From: Rhodocyclaceae bacterium
GTDB taxonomy: Bacteria; Pseudomonadota; Gammaproteobacteria; Burkholderiales; Rhodocyclaceae
Direction of reading: 5' to 3'
Assembly: GCA_016791115.1 (NCBI GenBank)
Contig: JAEUNL010000064.1
Span: forward strand, 186,001-250,000
Length of the DNA stretch: 64,000 nt
Positions 52,821-61,684 of this stretch are shown in pieces (positions within the stretch are counted from its first letter, which is position 1; each line of letters starts with the position of its first letter). The translations under genes were made by a program, and so were the position numbers. The notes below the pieces were generated by a model. It searched no databases. It was not told the origin of the DNA and worked only from the letters and a program-made list of their open reading frames with translations.

Positions 52821-54605
52821 ATGCAGAAGACGGATACTCCCGATTCGGTACCGCATTCCATCGCACAGGCGATGATCGAAGGTTTCAACAAGCACTATCG
52901 TCTGTTCCGCGAAACCAGTGCCCAGGCCAAGGCACGCTTCGAGCAGTCGCGCTGGGCGGAGGTCCAGGTGGCGGTGAAGGAGCGAATCCGCTACTACGAG
53001 GAGCGCGTGGCCGAATGCGTGGATCGCCTGCGCAACGAGTTCAAGGCGGAATCGCTCGACGACGCCGCCTGGCAGCAGGCCAAGCTCCACTTCATCGGCA
53101 TGCTGGTCAACCACAAGCAGCCGGAACTGGCCGAGACCTTCTTCAACTCGGTCAGCACCAAGATCCTGCACCACACCTACTTCCACAACCAATTCATCTT
53201 CGTGCGTCCGGCAATCTCGACCGAGTACATGGAATCGGACCCGCCGACTTATCGCTGCTATTACCCGAAGACCGAGGGCGGATTGCGCAGTTGCATCCGC
53301 CAGCTGTTCCTCGACATCGGCTGGGGCCTGCCATTCGCCAACCTCGACCGCGACGTCGATCACATCATGCGCACCGTCAAGGCCAGCCTGGGCGGCGAAT
53401 GGCCGGAGATCGAGGCGAACTGCCAGATCCAGGTCCTCAACTCGCCCTTCTACCGCAACAAGGGCGCCTACGTGATCGGCAAGACGGTGAACGGACACCA
53501 GGAATGGCCGTTCGCGATACCGGTTTTGCACGACGCCGACGGTAAGCTGGTTCTCGACACCATTCTGCTCGAAGCCTGGCGCATCAGCCTGCTGTTCTCG
53601 CTGTCGCGCGCCTACTTCATGGCGGACATGGAAGCGCCGTCGGGCTACATCCAGTTCCTGCGCGGCATCATGCCGAACAAGCCGCGCTCGGAGCTATACA
53701 CCATGATCGGCCTTGCCAAGCAGGGCAAGACGATGTTCTACCGCGACCTGCTGCACCACCTGCGCCATTCCGACGACCAGTTCATCGAGGCGCCCGGCAT
53801 CCGCGGGCTGGTGATGCACGTGTTCATGCTGCCGTCCTACCCCTACGTGTTCAAGATCATCAAGGACCGCTTCGGCAGCTCGAAGGACACCACGCGCGAG
53901 CAGGTGAAGAAGAAATTCCTCATGGTCAAGCAGGTAGACCGTGTCGGCCGCATGGCCGACACGCTCGAATTCACCGAACTGGCGTTGCCGAAGACACGCT
54001 TCTCGCCGGAGCTGCTGGAACAGCTTTTCGATCTCGCGCCGTCGATCGTCAAGGACGAGGGCGCGAACATCATCATCGATCACTGCTACATCGAACGGCG
54101 CATGACGCCGCTCAACATGTATCTCGAGAACGCGGGCGACGAGCGCATCGACCATGCGGTGCGCGAGTACGGCAACGCGATCCGCGAACTGGCGCGCGCC
54201 AACATCTTTCCCGGCGACCTGCTGTGGAAGAACTTCGGCGTCACACGATACGGTCGCGTGGTGTTCTACGACTACGACGAGATCGAATACCTGACCGACT
54301 GCAACTTCCGCCGCATCCCCGCCGCACCCTATCCGGACATGGAACTTTCGGGCGAGGTCTGGTATTCGGTAGCCAAGAACGATGTGTTTCCGGAGGAGTT
54401 CGGCACTTTCCTGCTCGGCAACGCGAAGATCCGCGCCGCGTTCATGAAGTATCACCGCGACCTGCTCGATGCCGCGTTCTGGCAGCGAACGCAGGAGATC
54501 ATCCGCCGTGGCGAGCTGGAGGATTTCTTTCCGTACCCCGAATCGCTGCGTTTCTGCAATGCATTCGCGGAAGCCGCGACGGCAGGCGAAACGGCGCCGG
54601 CCTGA
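52821..54605 (+). CDS. aceK: Isocitrate dehydrogenase kinase/phosphatase
   Basis: 594 residues. AceK switches Icd off and on by Ser phosphorylation, sending isocitrate to the glyoxylate bypass. Signature parts: RWAEVQVAVKERIRYYEERV, YFHNQFIFVRPAISTEYME, SSKDTTREQVKKKFLMVKQVDRVGRMADTLE, DHCYIERRMTPLNMYLENAG and FYDYDEIEYLTDCNFRRIP. GAGG precedes the ATG at nine bases. No aceA/aceB here, so it stands beside its substrate gene icd. Confidence 0.97.
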   Translation: MQKTDTPDSVPHSIAQAMIEGFNKHYRLFRETSAQAKARFEQSRWAEVQVAVKERIRYYEERVAECVDRLRNEFKAESLDDAAWQQAKLHFIGMLVNHKQPELAETFFNSVSTKILHHTYFHNQFIFVRPAISTEYMESDPPTYRCYYPKTEGGLRSCIRQLFLDIGWGLPFANLDRDVDHIMRTVKASLGGEWPEIEANCQIQVLNSPFYRNKGAYVIGKTVNGHQEWPFAIPVLHDADGKLVLDTILLEAWRISLLFSLSRAYFMADMEAPSGYIQFLRGIMPNKPRSELYTMIGLAKQGKTMFYRDLLHHLRHSDDQFIEAPGIRGLVMHVFMLPSYPYVFKIIKDRFGSSKDTTREQVKKKFLMVKQVDRVGRMADTLEFTELALPKTRFSPELLEQLFDLAPSIVKDEGANIIIDHCYIERRMTPLNMYLENAGDERIDHAVREYGNAIRELARANIFPGDLLWKNFGVTRYGRVVFYDYDEIEYLTDCNFRRIPAAPYPDMELSGEVWYSVAKNDVFPEEFGTFLLGNAKIRAAFMKYHRDLLDAAFWQRTQEIIRRGELEDFFPYPESLRFCNAFAEAATAGETAPA

Positions 54606-54611
54606 CTCGGC

Positions 54612-55217
54612 TCAGTCCAGGCTGCCGACGTATTCGGCCAACGCCCTGATTTCGAACTCGGTGAGCTGCGCGGCGACGGTGCGCATCACGGCATTGTCAT
54701 TGCTGCGCTCGCGCTGGTTGAACTTCATGAGCTGCGCGGCCGTGTAGGCCGCACGCTGGCCGGCCAGGCGCGGCAGCTGGTCGGTGCCGTGCGCGCGCGG
54801 ACCGTGGCAGAAGGCGCACGCCGGCACACCCGACCAAGGATTGCCGTTGTTGTAGAGATACTTGCCGGCGGCGGCCAGATCGGCGTCCTGCATGCCGCCT
54901 GCCTTTACGGGCTGCTTCTCGAAATACTGCCCCAGCGCCATCATGTCAGCATCGCCGAGGTCGGCTGCCATCTGTGACATCGTGTCGTTCTTGCGCCGGC
55001 CCGCCTTGTAATCGGCCAGCTGCTTCGCGATGTACTTCGCATGCTGCCCGGCCAGACGCGGATAAAGCTCGGTCGAACTCTCGCCCCGCGGGCCATGGCA
55101 CAGCGCACAGCGCTCGCCAACCAGGCTTGCGACGCGTGCATCGTCGGCCAAGGCACCAGCGGAATACGCGGCGATCGCGGCAAACGCAATGGCCGGCAGA
55201 TGCAAGCGTCGTTTCAT
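54612..55217 (-). CDS. Cytochrome c4 (diheme)
   Basis: 201 residues with signal peptide (LPAIAFAAIAAYSAGALA). Two CxxCH heme sites: C37-ALC-H41 and C134-AFC-H138, with Met ligands expected after each. c4 carries electrons in the periplasm to terminal oxidases. AGGGA lies six bases upstream of the ATG; a longer upstream frame has no such site. It is convergent to aceK, with six bases between their ends. Confidence 0.93.
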   Translation of the reverse strand: MKRRLHLPAIAFAAIAAYSAGALADDARVASLVGERCALCHGPRGESSTELYPRLAGQHAKYIAKQLADYKAGRRKNDTMSQMAADLGDADMMALGQYFEKQPVKAGGMQDADLAAAGKYLYNNGNPWSGVPACAFCHGPRAHGTDQLPRLAGQRAAYTAAQLMKFNQRERSNDNAVMRTVAAQLTEFEIRALAEYVGSLD

Positions 55218-55410
55218 CGAATCCCTGCCTGTCTTCATCCATTGACGGGAATGCACTCCCGGATTCGAGAGCGCCTCGAGCGGGTTCTCGCAAACGGGAA
55301 CCGCCGGACCACACAATCCGTCCCGCGAATCAGGTAACGCGTTGATGATGTGTCGTTCAGCAGGGAAACTGCAGCAAGCTTCGCGCCACGCGCGCAGCGG
55401 GCGGCAATGC

Positions 55411-55860
55411 TCAGTGCTTGCCGGTACTGCCGAATCCGCCGTCGCCGCGCTCGCTCTGGTCGAAATCGTCGACCACGTTGAACGCCACCTGCAGAACCGG
55501 CACGACGACGAGTTGCGCCAAGCGCTCGAGCGGATTGAGCGTGAAGGGCGCGCTGCCGCGATTCCAGGTGGAAACGAAGATCTGGCCCTGATAATCCGAG
55601 TCGATCAGTCCGACGAGATTGCCAAGGACGATGCCGTGCTTGTGGCCCAGGCCAGACCGGGGAAGGATCATGGCGGCGAGTCCGGGGTCTGCAAGATGAA
55701 TCGCGATACCGCTCGGCACGAGGTGGGTTTCACCCGGCGCGATGACCAGCGGCACGTCGATACAGGCGCGCAGATCGAGGCCAGCAGCACCGGGTGTGGC
55801 GTAGTGGGGTGGCTGGTCTTTGAGGCGCGGGTCGAGAATCTTGACGTCGATGCGATGCAA
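55411..55860 (-). CDS. dut: dUTP diphosphatase
   Basis: 149 residues from a TTG (GGAG about nine bases upstream), matching the start of E. coli Dut ([11 protein letters not shown]). Motifs in order: [44 protein letters not shown] with [11 protein letters not shown], and a C-terminal GGFGSTGKH. It hydrolyses dUTP to dUMP. An in-frame TTG seven codons earlier overlaps the coaBC stop. Downstream of coaBC, as in many proteobacteria. Confidence 0.95.
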   Translation of the reverse strand: MHRIDVKILDPRLKDQPPHYATPGAAGLDLRACIDVPLVIAPGETHLVPSGIAIHLADPGLAAMILPRSGLGHKHGIVLGNLVGLIDSDYQGQIFVSTWNRGSAPFTLNPLERLAQLVVVPVLQVAFNVVDDFDQSERGDGGFGSTGKH

Positions 55861-55877
55861 GCCGATATCTCCGGTTG

Positions 55878-57101
55878 TCAACGGTGGGGGTCGATCATGC
55901 GCCCGATGCGGGCGACGACTTGCCGCGCGACATCCAGCTTGCCCGCCGGCGCAAGCGGCGTCGAGCCGTTGTCGTCGAACAGAATGACACGGTTGTCATC
56001 GGCGCCGAGCCCTTCCTGCACGAGATTGCCGACGATCAGCGGAATGCGTTTCGCGATGCGCTTGGCGGAGGCGTACTCTTCGAGCCGCTCGCTCTCGGCA
56101 GCGAAACCGACGCAGAACGGCGGCTTGGGTAAGGCCGCAACCTCGGCAAGGATGTCAGGGTTCGCCTCGAGCGTGAGCGCGCGCGATTCGCGGCTCTTCT
56201 TGATCTTGTGCTCGGCGACCTGCGCCGGACGGTAATCGGCCACAGCCGCCACCGCGATGAAAATGTCGTTGTCACCGACACGGGCCATGACCGCATTGCG
56301 CATGTCGCGCGCCGTCTGCACGTCGACGCGCCCCACGCCGCGCGGTGTGGTCAGCGCAACCGGCCCGCTGACAAGCGTCACTGACGCGCCTGCCTCGCGC
56401 GCAGCGCGTGCCAACGCATAACCCATCTTCCCAGAACTCGAATTGGTGATCCCGCGAACCGGATCGATCGGCTCGAAGGTCGGGCCGGCTGTCAACAGCA
56501 CCCGCCGCCCCGACAGGACCTTGGGCTGCGACTGCGCAATGATTTCCTCGAACAATTCTTCCGGCTCGAGCATGCGTCCGTCACCGGACTCGCCGCAGGC
56601 CTGCTCGCCGCATCCCGGACCGAGTATCACGACACCGTCTTCCCGCAGCCGGGCGATGTTGCGCTGGGTCGCCGGGTTATCCCACATCTGGCGGTTCATC
56701 GCCGGTGCAACGAGCAACGCACAGGCATGTTGCGCACCGTCGACCTGCTGCCGCGGCCGCGCCAGACAGAGCGTGGTCAACAGATCGTCAGCCATGCCGT
56801 TTGCAAGCTTGGCGAGGAAATCCGCCGATGCGGGTGCAACAACGACCGCCTGCGCGCCACGCGTGAGGTCGATGTGCGCCATGTTGTTCTGCATCGAAGC
56901 GTCCCACAGGTCCGTCCAGACGCGATTGCCAGACAGCGCCTGGAAGGTGACGGGCGTGACGAAGTGCGCGCCGCCCTGCGTCAGCACGACATGTACGTCG
57001 GCCCCGTCCTTGACCAGCAGGCGCGTGAGTTCTGCGGCCTTGTATGCTGCGATGCCACCGGTCACGCCAAGAACAATGCGTCGGGTACTGGGAGAATTCA
57101 T
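55878..57101 (-). CDS. coaBC: Phosphopantothenoylcysteine decarboxylase / phosphopantothenate-cysteine ligase
   Basis: 407 residues. The CoaC (flavin) half: [54 protein letters not shown]. The CoaB half from ~190: [27 protein letters not shown] and [19 protein letters not shown]. It makes 4'-phosphopantetheine for CoA synthesis. The ATG next to [10 protein letters not shown] is preferred over upstream frame. Divergent from radC. Confidence 0.96.
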   Translation of the reverse strand: MNSPSTRRIVLGVTGGIAAYKAAELTRLLVKDGADVHVVLTQGGAHFVTPVTFQALSGNRVWTDLWDASMQNNMAHIDLTRGAQAVVVAPASADFLAKLANGMADDLLTTLCLARPRQQVDGAQHACALLVAPAMNRQMWDNPATQRNIARLREDGVVILGPGCGEQACGESGDGRMLEPEELFEEIIAQSQPKVLSGRRVLLTAGPTFEPIDPVRGITNSSSGKMGYALARAAREAGASVTLVSGPVALTTPRGVGRVDVQTARDMRNAVMARVGDNDIFIAVAAVADYRPAQVAEHKIKKSRESRALTLEANPDILAEVAALPKPPFCVGFAAESERLEEYASAKRIAKRIPLIVGNLVQEGLGADDNRVILFDDNGSTPLAPAGKLDVARQVVARIGRMIDPHR

Positions 57102-57183
57102 GACAATGTAAAATCCACGGGATCGATTGCAGGATTCTAAAGGATAGCTCCCTGGCTGGCGAAAACGCCACCGGGTACCCGAC

Positions 57184-57864
57184 ATGGCGATCACTGACTG
57201 GCCCGAGGACGAACGACCGCGCGAGCGCCTGCTCGCGCGCGGTCCGGATGCGCTGTCGGACGCCGAACTCCTGGCAATCTTCCTGCGCGTCGGATTGAAG
57301 GGCAAGAGCGCCGTCGAACTGGCGCGGGATCTTCTCGCACACTTCGACGGCGATCTCTCGCGGCTCGCCCACGCGCACTGGAAGGAGATGGCTGAGGTCA
57401 GCGGCATCGGTCCTGCGAAAGCGGCACAGTTGCAGGCAACACTTGCGCTCGCCCTGCGCGCACTTCAGGCAAAAATGATGACGCGGGATGTGTTCGGTTC
57501 GCCGGAATCGGTACGCGATTGGCTGCGCCTGCGCCTCGGCTCCCTGCCGCATGAAGTGTTTGTGGTTCTGTTGCTGGACAGCCAGAACCGGCTGCTCCAC
57601 TTCGAGGAGATGTTTCGCGGCACCCTCACCCAGACCAGCGTGTATCCACGCGAGGTCGTAAAGCTGGCACTCGAATGGAACGCGGCCGCCGTGATCTTCG
57701 CCCACAACCACCCCTCGGGCGTTGCCGAGCCGAGCCGTGCCGACGAGTCGTTGACGAGCACGCTGAAGCAGGCACTCGGACTGGTGGATGTTCGCGTACT
57801 GGACCACTTCGTCGTCGCAGGGACGGCACGCCCTCTCTCGTTTGCCGAGCGTGGCCTGCTCTAG
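57184..57864 (+). CDS. radC: RadC family JAB1/MPN-domain protein
   Basis: 226 residues. A helix-hairpin-helix-like N-terminal half (ISGIGPAKA-like [14 protein letters not shown]) and a C-terminal JAMM metalloprotease-like domain with [17 protein letters not shown] and HNHPSG (174-179) then S-x7-D. Its biochemical role in bacteria is not settled. Precedes rpmB by 93 bases. Confidence 0.93.
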   Translation: MAITDWPEDERPRERLLARGPDALSDAELLAIFLRVGLKGKSAVELARDLLAHFDGDLSRLAHAHWKEMAEVSGIGPAKAAQLQATLALALRALQAKMMTRDVFGSPESVRDWLRLRLGSLPHEVFVVLLLDSQNRLLHFEEMFRGTLTQTSVYPREVVKLALEWNAAAVIFAHNHPSGVAEPSRADESLTSTLKQALGLVDVRVLDHFVVAGTARPLSFAERGLL

Positions 57865-57891
57865 GCCCGGATCATCGAAGCGAGATTGGGC

Positions 57892-57921
57892 TTGAACGAA
57901 TCACAATAGTTCCCGTATAAT
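57892..57921 (+). promoter_or_regulatory. rpmB-rpmG promoter
   Basis: TTGAAC, 18-base spacer, TATAAT, then a 36-base leader with CGGAGTTACCGAG near the rpmB start. Confidence 0.65.
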
Positions 57922-57957
57922 GCTGGGTTTTGCGAAACCGATTCCGGAGTTACCGAG

Positions 57958-58194
57958 ATGGCCCGCGTTTGCCAAGTGACGGGGAAAGCCCCGATGACAG
58001 GGAACAACGTTTCCCACGCCAATAACAAGACCAAGCGCCGCTTTCTGCCGAATCTGCAGAATCGCCGCTTCTGGGTCGAATCCGAGAACCGCTGGGTCAG
58101 CCTCCGCGTGACCAACGCTGCACTGCGCACCATCGACAAGAAGGGCATCGATGTCGTGCTCGGCGAATTGCGCGCACGCGGTGAGAAGATCTGA
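57958..58194 (+). CDS. rpmB: 50S ribosomal protein L28
   Basis: 78 residues: [37 protein letters not shown] and [19 protein letters not shown] are the L28 blocks. Start follows CCGGAG at a good distance. Cotranscribed with rpmG 32 bases downstream. Confidence 0.97.
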   Translation: MARVCQVTGKAPMTGNNVSHANNKTKRRFLPNLQNRRFWVESENRWVSLRVTNAALRTIDKKGIDVVLGELRARGEKI

Positions 58195-58226
58195 GTCGTC
58201 GCTGAAACCTAACCTGGAGAAACATC

Positions 58227-58394
58227 ATGGCTAAAGGCGGCCGCGAAAAGATCAAACTGGAATCGACGGCAGGTACAGGTCATTTCTACACCACGACCAA
58301 GAACAAGCGTACGACGCCCGAGAAAATCGAGATCATGAAATACGATCCGAAGGCGCGGAAGCACGTGGCCTACAAGGAAACGAAGCTGAAGTAG
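58227..58394 (+). CDS. rpmG: 50S ribosomal protein L33
   Basis: 55 residues: [39 protein letters not shown] and a basic end. The zinc-binding CxxC pairs of some L33 proteins are absent, so it is the Zn-free form. CCTGGAGAA precedes the ATG. Terminator follows. Confidence 0.96.
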   Translation: MAKGGREKIKLESTAGTGHFYTTTKNKRTTPEKIEIMKYDPKARKHVAYKETKLK

Positions 58395-58421
58395 CACGGA
58401 GCATTTCAGCCCGCACCGGAG

Positions 58422-58448
58422 AGCCCGCCTTTGGCGGGCTTTTTGTTT
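58422..58448 (+). terminator. Intrinsic terminator of rpmB-rpmG
   Basis: Stem AGCCCGCC-TTT-GGCGGGCT followed by TTTTGTTT. It is 28 bases after the rpmG stop. Confidence 0.9.
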
Positions 58449-58564
58449 CTGATCGGCCGAAAACTCGAACTGCTACACACAAACAACCGCCGGCTCGCAA
58501 GAATTGCAAGCAGGAGTTGCCGGGAACGAAACGATTGGAATTCGGGCCTGGCATCTGGGCCTCG

Positions 58565-58603
58565 AAAAACAAATGGGCTGGACTCGTGAAAGTCCAGCCC
58601 ATT
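58565..58603 (-). terminator. Intrinsic terminator of the tRNA transcript
   Basis: Read on the minus strand, a 13-base perfect stem AATGGGCTGGACT ... AGTCCAGCCCATT with a six-base loop is followed by TGTTTTT. It starts nine bases after the tRNA-Arg CCA end. Confidence 0.85.
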
Positions 58604-58611
58604 GCTTGATC

Positions 58612-58688
58612 TGGCGCGCCCGGCAGGATTCGAACCCACGACCCCCTGGTTCGTAGCCAGGTACTCTATCCAACTGAGCTACGGGCGC
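58612..58688 (-). tRNA. tRNA-Arg(ACG), CCA encoded
   Basis: 77 bases, acceptor GCGCCCG pairing with CGGGCGC, anticodon loop CTACGAA (anticodon ACG, read as ICG after editing), GGTTCGAAT T-loop, encoded CCA. Its product is required for CGN codons, so A34 deamination is expected. Confidence 0.95.
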
Positions 58689-58721
58689 TTCGCAAAAGAG
58701 GGCGAATTATACGCGATCTTT

Positions 58722-58815
58722 TGGCGGAGAGGGAGGGATTCGAACCCTCGATACAGGTTTTGGCCCGTATGCTCCCTTAGCAGGGGAGTGCCTTCGACCT
58801 CTCGGCCACCTCTCC
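58722..58815 (-). tRNA. tRNA-Ser(GCT), CCA encoded
   Basis: 94 bases with the long variable arm of a class II tRNA. Acceptor GGAGAGG, anticodon stem-loop CTCCC-CTGCTAA-GGGAG (anticodon GCT), T-loop GGTTCGAATC, encoded CCA. It lies 33 bases upstream of tRNA-Arg on the same strand, so the two are likely cotranscribed after lysC or from their own promoter. Confidence 0.95.
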
Positions 58816-58885
58816 AAAAGAGGCGCGGATCATACCGCAGCGCCCCACTGCGGTCAATTTGATCCGCGTTCAGCCCGGTGAAAGA

Positions 58886-60115
58886 TCAGGCTTCGACTTG
58901 ATCAAGTTCGAAAGCCCTATGCAGGACGCGCACGGCAAGTTCAAGGTATTTCTCGTCGATGACGACCGATATCTTGATTTCGGAAGTGGAGATCATCTGG
59001 ATGTTGATCCCCTCCTCTGCCAGCGTGCGGAACATGTTGCTCGCGATTCCGACATGCGAACGCATGCCGACTCCCACCACGGATACCTTTGCAATGCTCT
59101 TGTCGCCACTGATTTCCTTTGCCCCGACCTGAGCTTTGACTTGATCGAGAATTGCCTTGGCGCGATCGAAATCGCCTCGCCCTACGGTAAAGGAAAAATC
59201 GGTCATGCCATCGTGGCCGACGTTCTGGATGATCATGTCGACGTCGATGTTGGCGGCTGCCACGGGCCCGAGAATCTGGTAGGCGATGCCAGGGCGATCG
59301 GGTACCCCAGTTACGGTGAATTTGGCTTCGTCCCGATTGAACGCAATACCCGAAATGATCGGCTTTTCCATGTTCTTGTCATCCTCAAACGTAATCAGCG
59401 TGCCCTCCCCTTCGTCCTGGAAGCTCGAAAGCACGCGCAACTTGACCTTGTACTTTCCGGCGAACTCGACAGAGCGGATCTGCAGCACCTTCGATCCAAG
59501 GCTCGCCATCTCCAGCATTTCTTCGAAGGTAATGGTCCGCAAACGCCGGGCTTCCGGAACGATTCGCGGGTCCGTGGTATAGACGCCATCCACATCAGTG
59601 TAGATCTGGCATTCGTCGGCCTTGAGCGCCGCCGCAATCGCGACAGCAGACGTGTCCGAGCCACCGCGTCCGAGGGTAGTAATGCTGCCCTCGGCGTCGA
59701 TCCCCTGGAAGCCGGCCACCACAACGACTTTCCCGTTCGTCAGATCACGACGAATGTTCTTGTCGTCGATGCTCTCGATCCGGGCCTTGGTAAACGCACT
59801 GTCGGTGAGCACCGTAACTTGTCCGCCGGTGTAGCTGACAGCATCGACGCCGATCGCCTTGAGCGCCATCGCCAGCAATCCAATCGTTACCTGCTCTCCT
59901 GTGGATGCAACCACATCGAGCTCTCTGGGATCAGGGTTGGGCTGAATTTCCTTCGCCAGGCCGATGAGCCGATTGGTTTCACCACTCATTGCAGACACGA
60001 CCACGACAACCTGGTGACCTTGCGCACGCCACCTGGCCACGCGAACCGCAACGTTCTTGATCCGGTCGGTCGTACCAACCGAAGTACCGCCGTATTTCTG
60101 GACTATCAATGCCAT
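58886..60115 (-). CDS. lysC: Aspartate kinase
   Basis: 409 residues. VQKYGGTSVGTTDRIKNVA is the kinase start; TLGRGGSDTSAVAIAAALKA and TDVDGVYTTDPRIVPEAR form the substrate site. Two C-terminal ACT domains (LRVLSSFQDEGEGTLITFED, TVTGVPDRPGIAYQILGPVA) are the feedback module (lysine and/or threonine). In this window it supplies aspartyl phosphate to the hom-thrC route located 48 kb away. Confidence 0.97.
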   Translation of the reverse strand: MALIVQKYGGTSVGTTDRIKNVAVRVARWRAQGHQVVVVVSAMSGETNRLIGLAKEIQPNPDPRELDVVASTGEQVTIGLLAMALKAIGVDAVSYTGGQVTVLTDSAFTKARIESIDDKNIRRDLTNGKVVVVAGFQGIDAEGSITTLGRGGSDTSAVAIAAALKADECQIYTDVDGVYTTDPRIVPEARRLRTITFEEMLEMASLGSKVLQIRSVEFAGKYKVKLRVLSSFQDEGEGTLITFEDDKNMEKPIISGIAFNRDEAKFTVTGVPDRPGIAYQILGPVAAANIDVDMIIQNVGHDGMTDFSFTVGRGDFDRAKAILDQVKAQVGAKEISGDKSIAKVSVVGVGMRSHVGIASNMFRTLAEEGINIQMISTSEIKISVVIDEKYLELAVRVLHRAFELDQVEA

Positions 60116-60260
60116 GTCTGTCGTCTATTTCGCTGAAAACGATGAAAGTCTACAGGAATTCGGCCGCCGACGCCTGCGTCTGGCCGACCGGGGATTCGTT
60201 CAGGAATCACAGGAAACATGCATTGAACCGGAACTGGGGAATACCCCAACCGGTGTTTGC

Positions 60261-60290
60261 TTGTATTCATAGGGAATAATGCCCTATACT
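60261..60290 (+). promoter_or_regulatory. Candidate promoter of the XRE regulator gene
   Basis: TTGTAT, 18 bases, TATACT, about 100 bases before the regulator start. This AT-rich patch stands out in its GC-rich surroundings. Confidence 0.45.
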
Positions 60291-60297
60291 TGATTTG

Positions 60298-60315
60298 CTA
60301 TATCTTTAGATATAG
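60298..60315. promoter_or_regulatory. Palindrome CTATATC-TTTA-GATATAG downstream of the -10
   Basis: A perfect seven-base inverted repeat (reads CTATATC TTTA GATATAG) lies just after the -10 TATACT, near the expected transcription start. It is the natural candidate for autoregulation by the XRE protein. Confidence 0.5.
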
Positions 60316-60389
60316 ATACGGGATGGATCGTTGGCGGCGCTTCGGGGGAAGGCTCGCCTCAGTCAAATCAGACATAGGGTGTGCGCAAA

Positions 60390-60683
60390 ATGAAAACTTT
60401 GGAAAAGATCGACGTTCGTGAGGTCCGTCGGAAACTTGGTTTGAACCAATCGCAGTTCTGGTCCAAGATTGGCGTGACGCAAAGCGGTGGTTCGCGTTAC
60501 GAGAGCGGAAGGAACATTCCGCGGCCCGTGCAGGCACTTCTGCGCCTCGTACATGTCGAGCAGATCGATATCAGCCGTCTGCGCAAGGACGACTTCGAAG
60601 TCATCGAATATCTGCGCTCCAAGGATCCCTCGCTGTTGAAGGATCTGAAGAAGGCGGCGAAGTCGCAGGGCAAGAAGGGCTGA
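60390..60683 (+). CDS. XRE-type helix-turn-helix regulator, small
   Basis: 97 residues, ATG preceded by AGGG. An HTH is read as VREVRRKLGLNQSQFWSKIGVTQSGGSRYESGRNIP, where the N-Q-S-Q-F and Q-S-x-x-S-R-Y-E-S-G pattern is the classical XRE/HTH_3 signature. The C-terminus is basic (KKAAKSQGKKG) and may aid DNA binding. No toxin or phage gene is next to it. Its last codons are inside a 37-base direct repeat. Confidence 0.85.
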   Translation: MKTLEKIDVREVRRKLGLNQSQFWSKIGVTQSGGSRYESGRNIPRPVQALLRLVHVEQIDISRLRKDDFEVIEYLRSKDPSLLKDLKKAAKSQGKKG

Positions 60684-60715
60684 GCCAAACTCGTCTGCCC
60701 TCACTTGGCATCAGG
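60679..60715. repeat. 37-bp direct repeat, left copy
   Basis: GCTGAGCCAAACTCGTCTGC and 17 following bases, identical to the right copy 73 bases downstream. It includes the regulator's stop codon. Confidence 0.85.
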
Positions 60716-60751
60716 AGCTCACGATCCGGCGTCTGCAACTTGAACCACGGC

Positions 60752-60788
60752 GCTGAGCCAAACTCGTCTGCCCTCACTTGGCATCAGG
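60752..60788. repeat. 37-bp direct repeat, right copy
   Basis: Exact second copy; it includes the stop codon of the radical SAM gene on the other strand. Confidence 0.85.
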
Positions 60789-61566
60789 GGCTGACTTTTA
60801 CGGTCAGCCCCGTTTCTCGAATCGACGCGGCTATCGACTCGATCTCCTCGGTCGAGAGTCGAGCCAGTCGAGTTGCCTCTGGCTGCATCGACGGGCGTGC
60901 GATGCCATATAGCAGTACGCCTTTCAGCCGATCGGTGCCCGCATCACGCAGTAGCGACAGATAGTCGTTCAGCCAGGTCTCGTCCGGCCCTTGCCCGTCG
61001 AGCGAAAAAACGCAAGTCTGCACCCAAGTCGAAACCAGCTCGGCACATCGCCCCAGCCGGTGCGCCACACCCTGAGGATCCAGGTTGACATCGTTGATCC
61101 TTGCGATCGCTTCCCGCGACCCTCCGTCGACCTTGAACCAAACTTCTCCAGCGTGTTCTTCAATCGAATGCAAGCCGATTTGCACCTGCGGATGCAGGAT
61201 TTGGCTTCCATTGGTTATCAGGCGCAGCCGGATTGCCCCGCACGGGTCCATCTCGCGCAGCACGCGACGCACACATTGCACGGCATCGCCAAAGCGCGGC
61301 GACAAGGACGACTCGCCGTTACCTGAAAACGCCACGTCCTCGATATGACGGGGCCCAATGCCGCCAGCATCGCTCGCGGCAATCGCGATCATCGACCGAA
61401 GCTCCCGCTCCAGTTGCTCGAGATCAGGGTCCGGCGGCGCCCCACGCGTCAATCCCGACACCTGACAATAAATGCAACGCCAGTTGCATGCGTTGTTGGG
61501 ATTGAGGTTGACGCCAATGGAAACGCCACCCGCGCGTCTCGATTCGACCGCATAGACATACTTCAT
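60784..61566 (-). CDS. Radical SAM protein (COG0731-like), not QueE
   Basis: 260 residues. GVNLNPNNACNWRCIYCQV gives the C27-x3-C31-x2-C34 cluster motif; DVAFSGNGESSLSPRF is the next block, with LRLITNGSQIL and WFKVDGGSREAI following. It resembles the TYW1-like COG0731 group more than QueE (whose motif is followed by W-C-D-T). Divergent from queD. The start chosen is the ATG before KYVYAVESRRAGG; the stretch upstream is less family-like. Confidence 0.8.
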   Translation of the reverse strand: MKYVYAVESRRAGGVSIGVNLNPNNACNWRCIYCQVSGLTRGAPPDPDLEQLERELRSMIAIAASDAGGIGPRHIEDVAFSGNGESSLSPRFGDAVQCVRRVLREMDPCGAIRLRLITNGSQILHPQVQIGLHSIEEHAGEVWFKVDGGSREAIARINDVNLDPQGVAHRLGRCAELVSTWVQTCVFSLDGQGPDETWLNDYLSLLRDAGTDRLKGVLLYGIARPSMQPEATRLARLSTEEIESIAASIRETGLTVKVSP

Positions 61567-61656
61567 CCCGGCGCCATCCCGGCTATGGTCCTGTCCTGAT
61601 ATCCCTTTCACCACGCACCTTCCAGCGCGCCCGGAAATCGAGCTATGGCGCAATGC

Positions 61657-61662
61657 TATAAT
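61657..61662 (+). promoter_or_regulatory. Candidate queD -10 (TATAAT)
   Basis: TATAAT 22 bases before the queD start codon; no clear -35. Confidence 0.4.
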
Positions 61663-61684
61663 TCGCTTCCCCTCTCGTCCAGTT

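Noticed and set aside
60679-60788. Possible CRISPR-like repeat
   Set aside because: Only two copies, 37 bases with one 36-base spacer, no cas genes; better read as a short duplication.
60787-60811. GGGGCTGAC/GTCAGCCCC hairpin as a terminator
   Set aside because: It lies in the last codons of the radical SAM gene and has no T run, so it is probably a coding coincidence.
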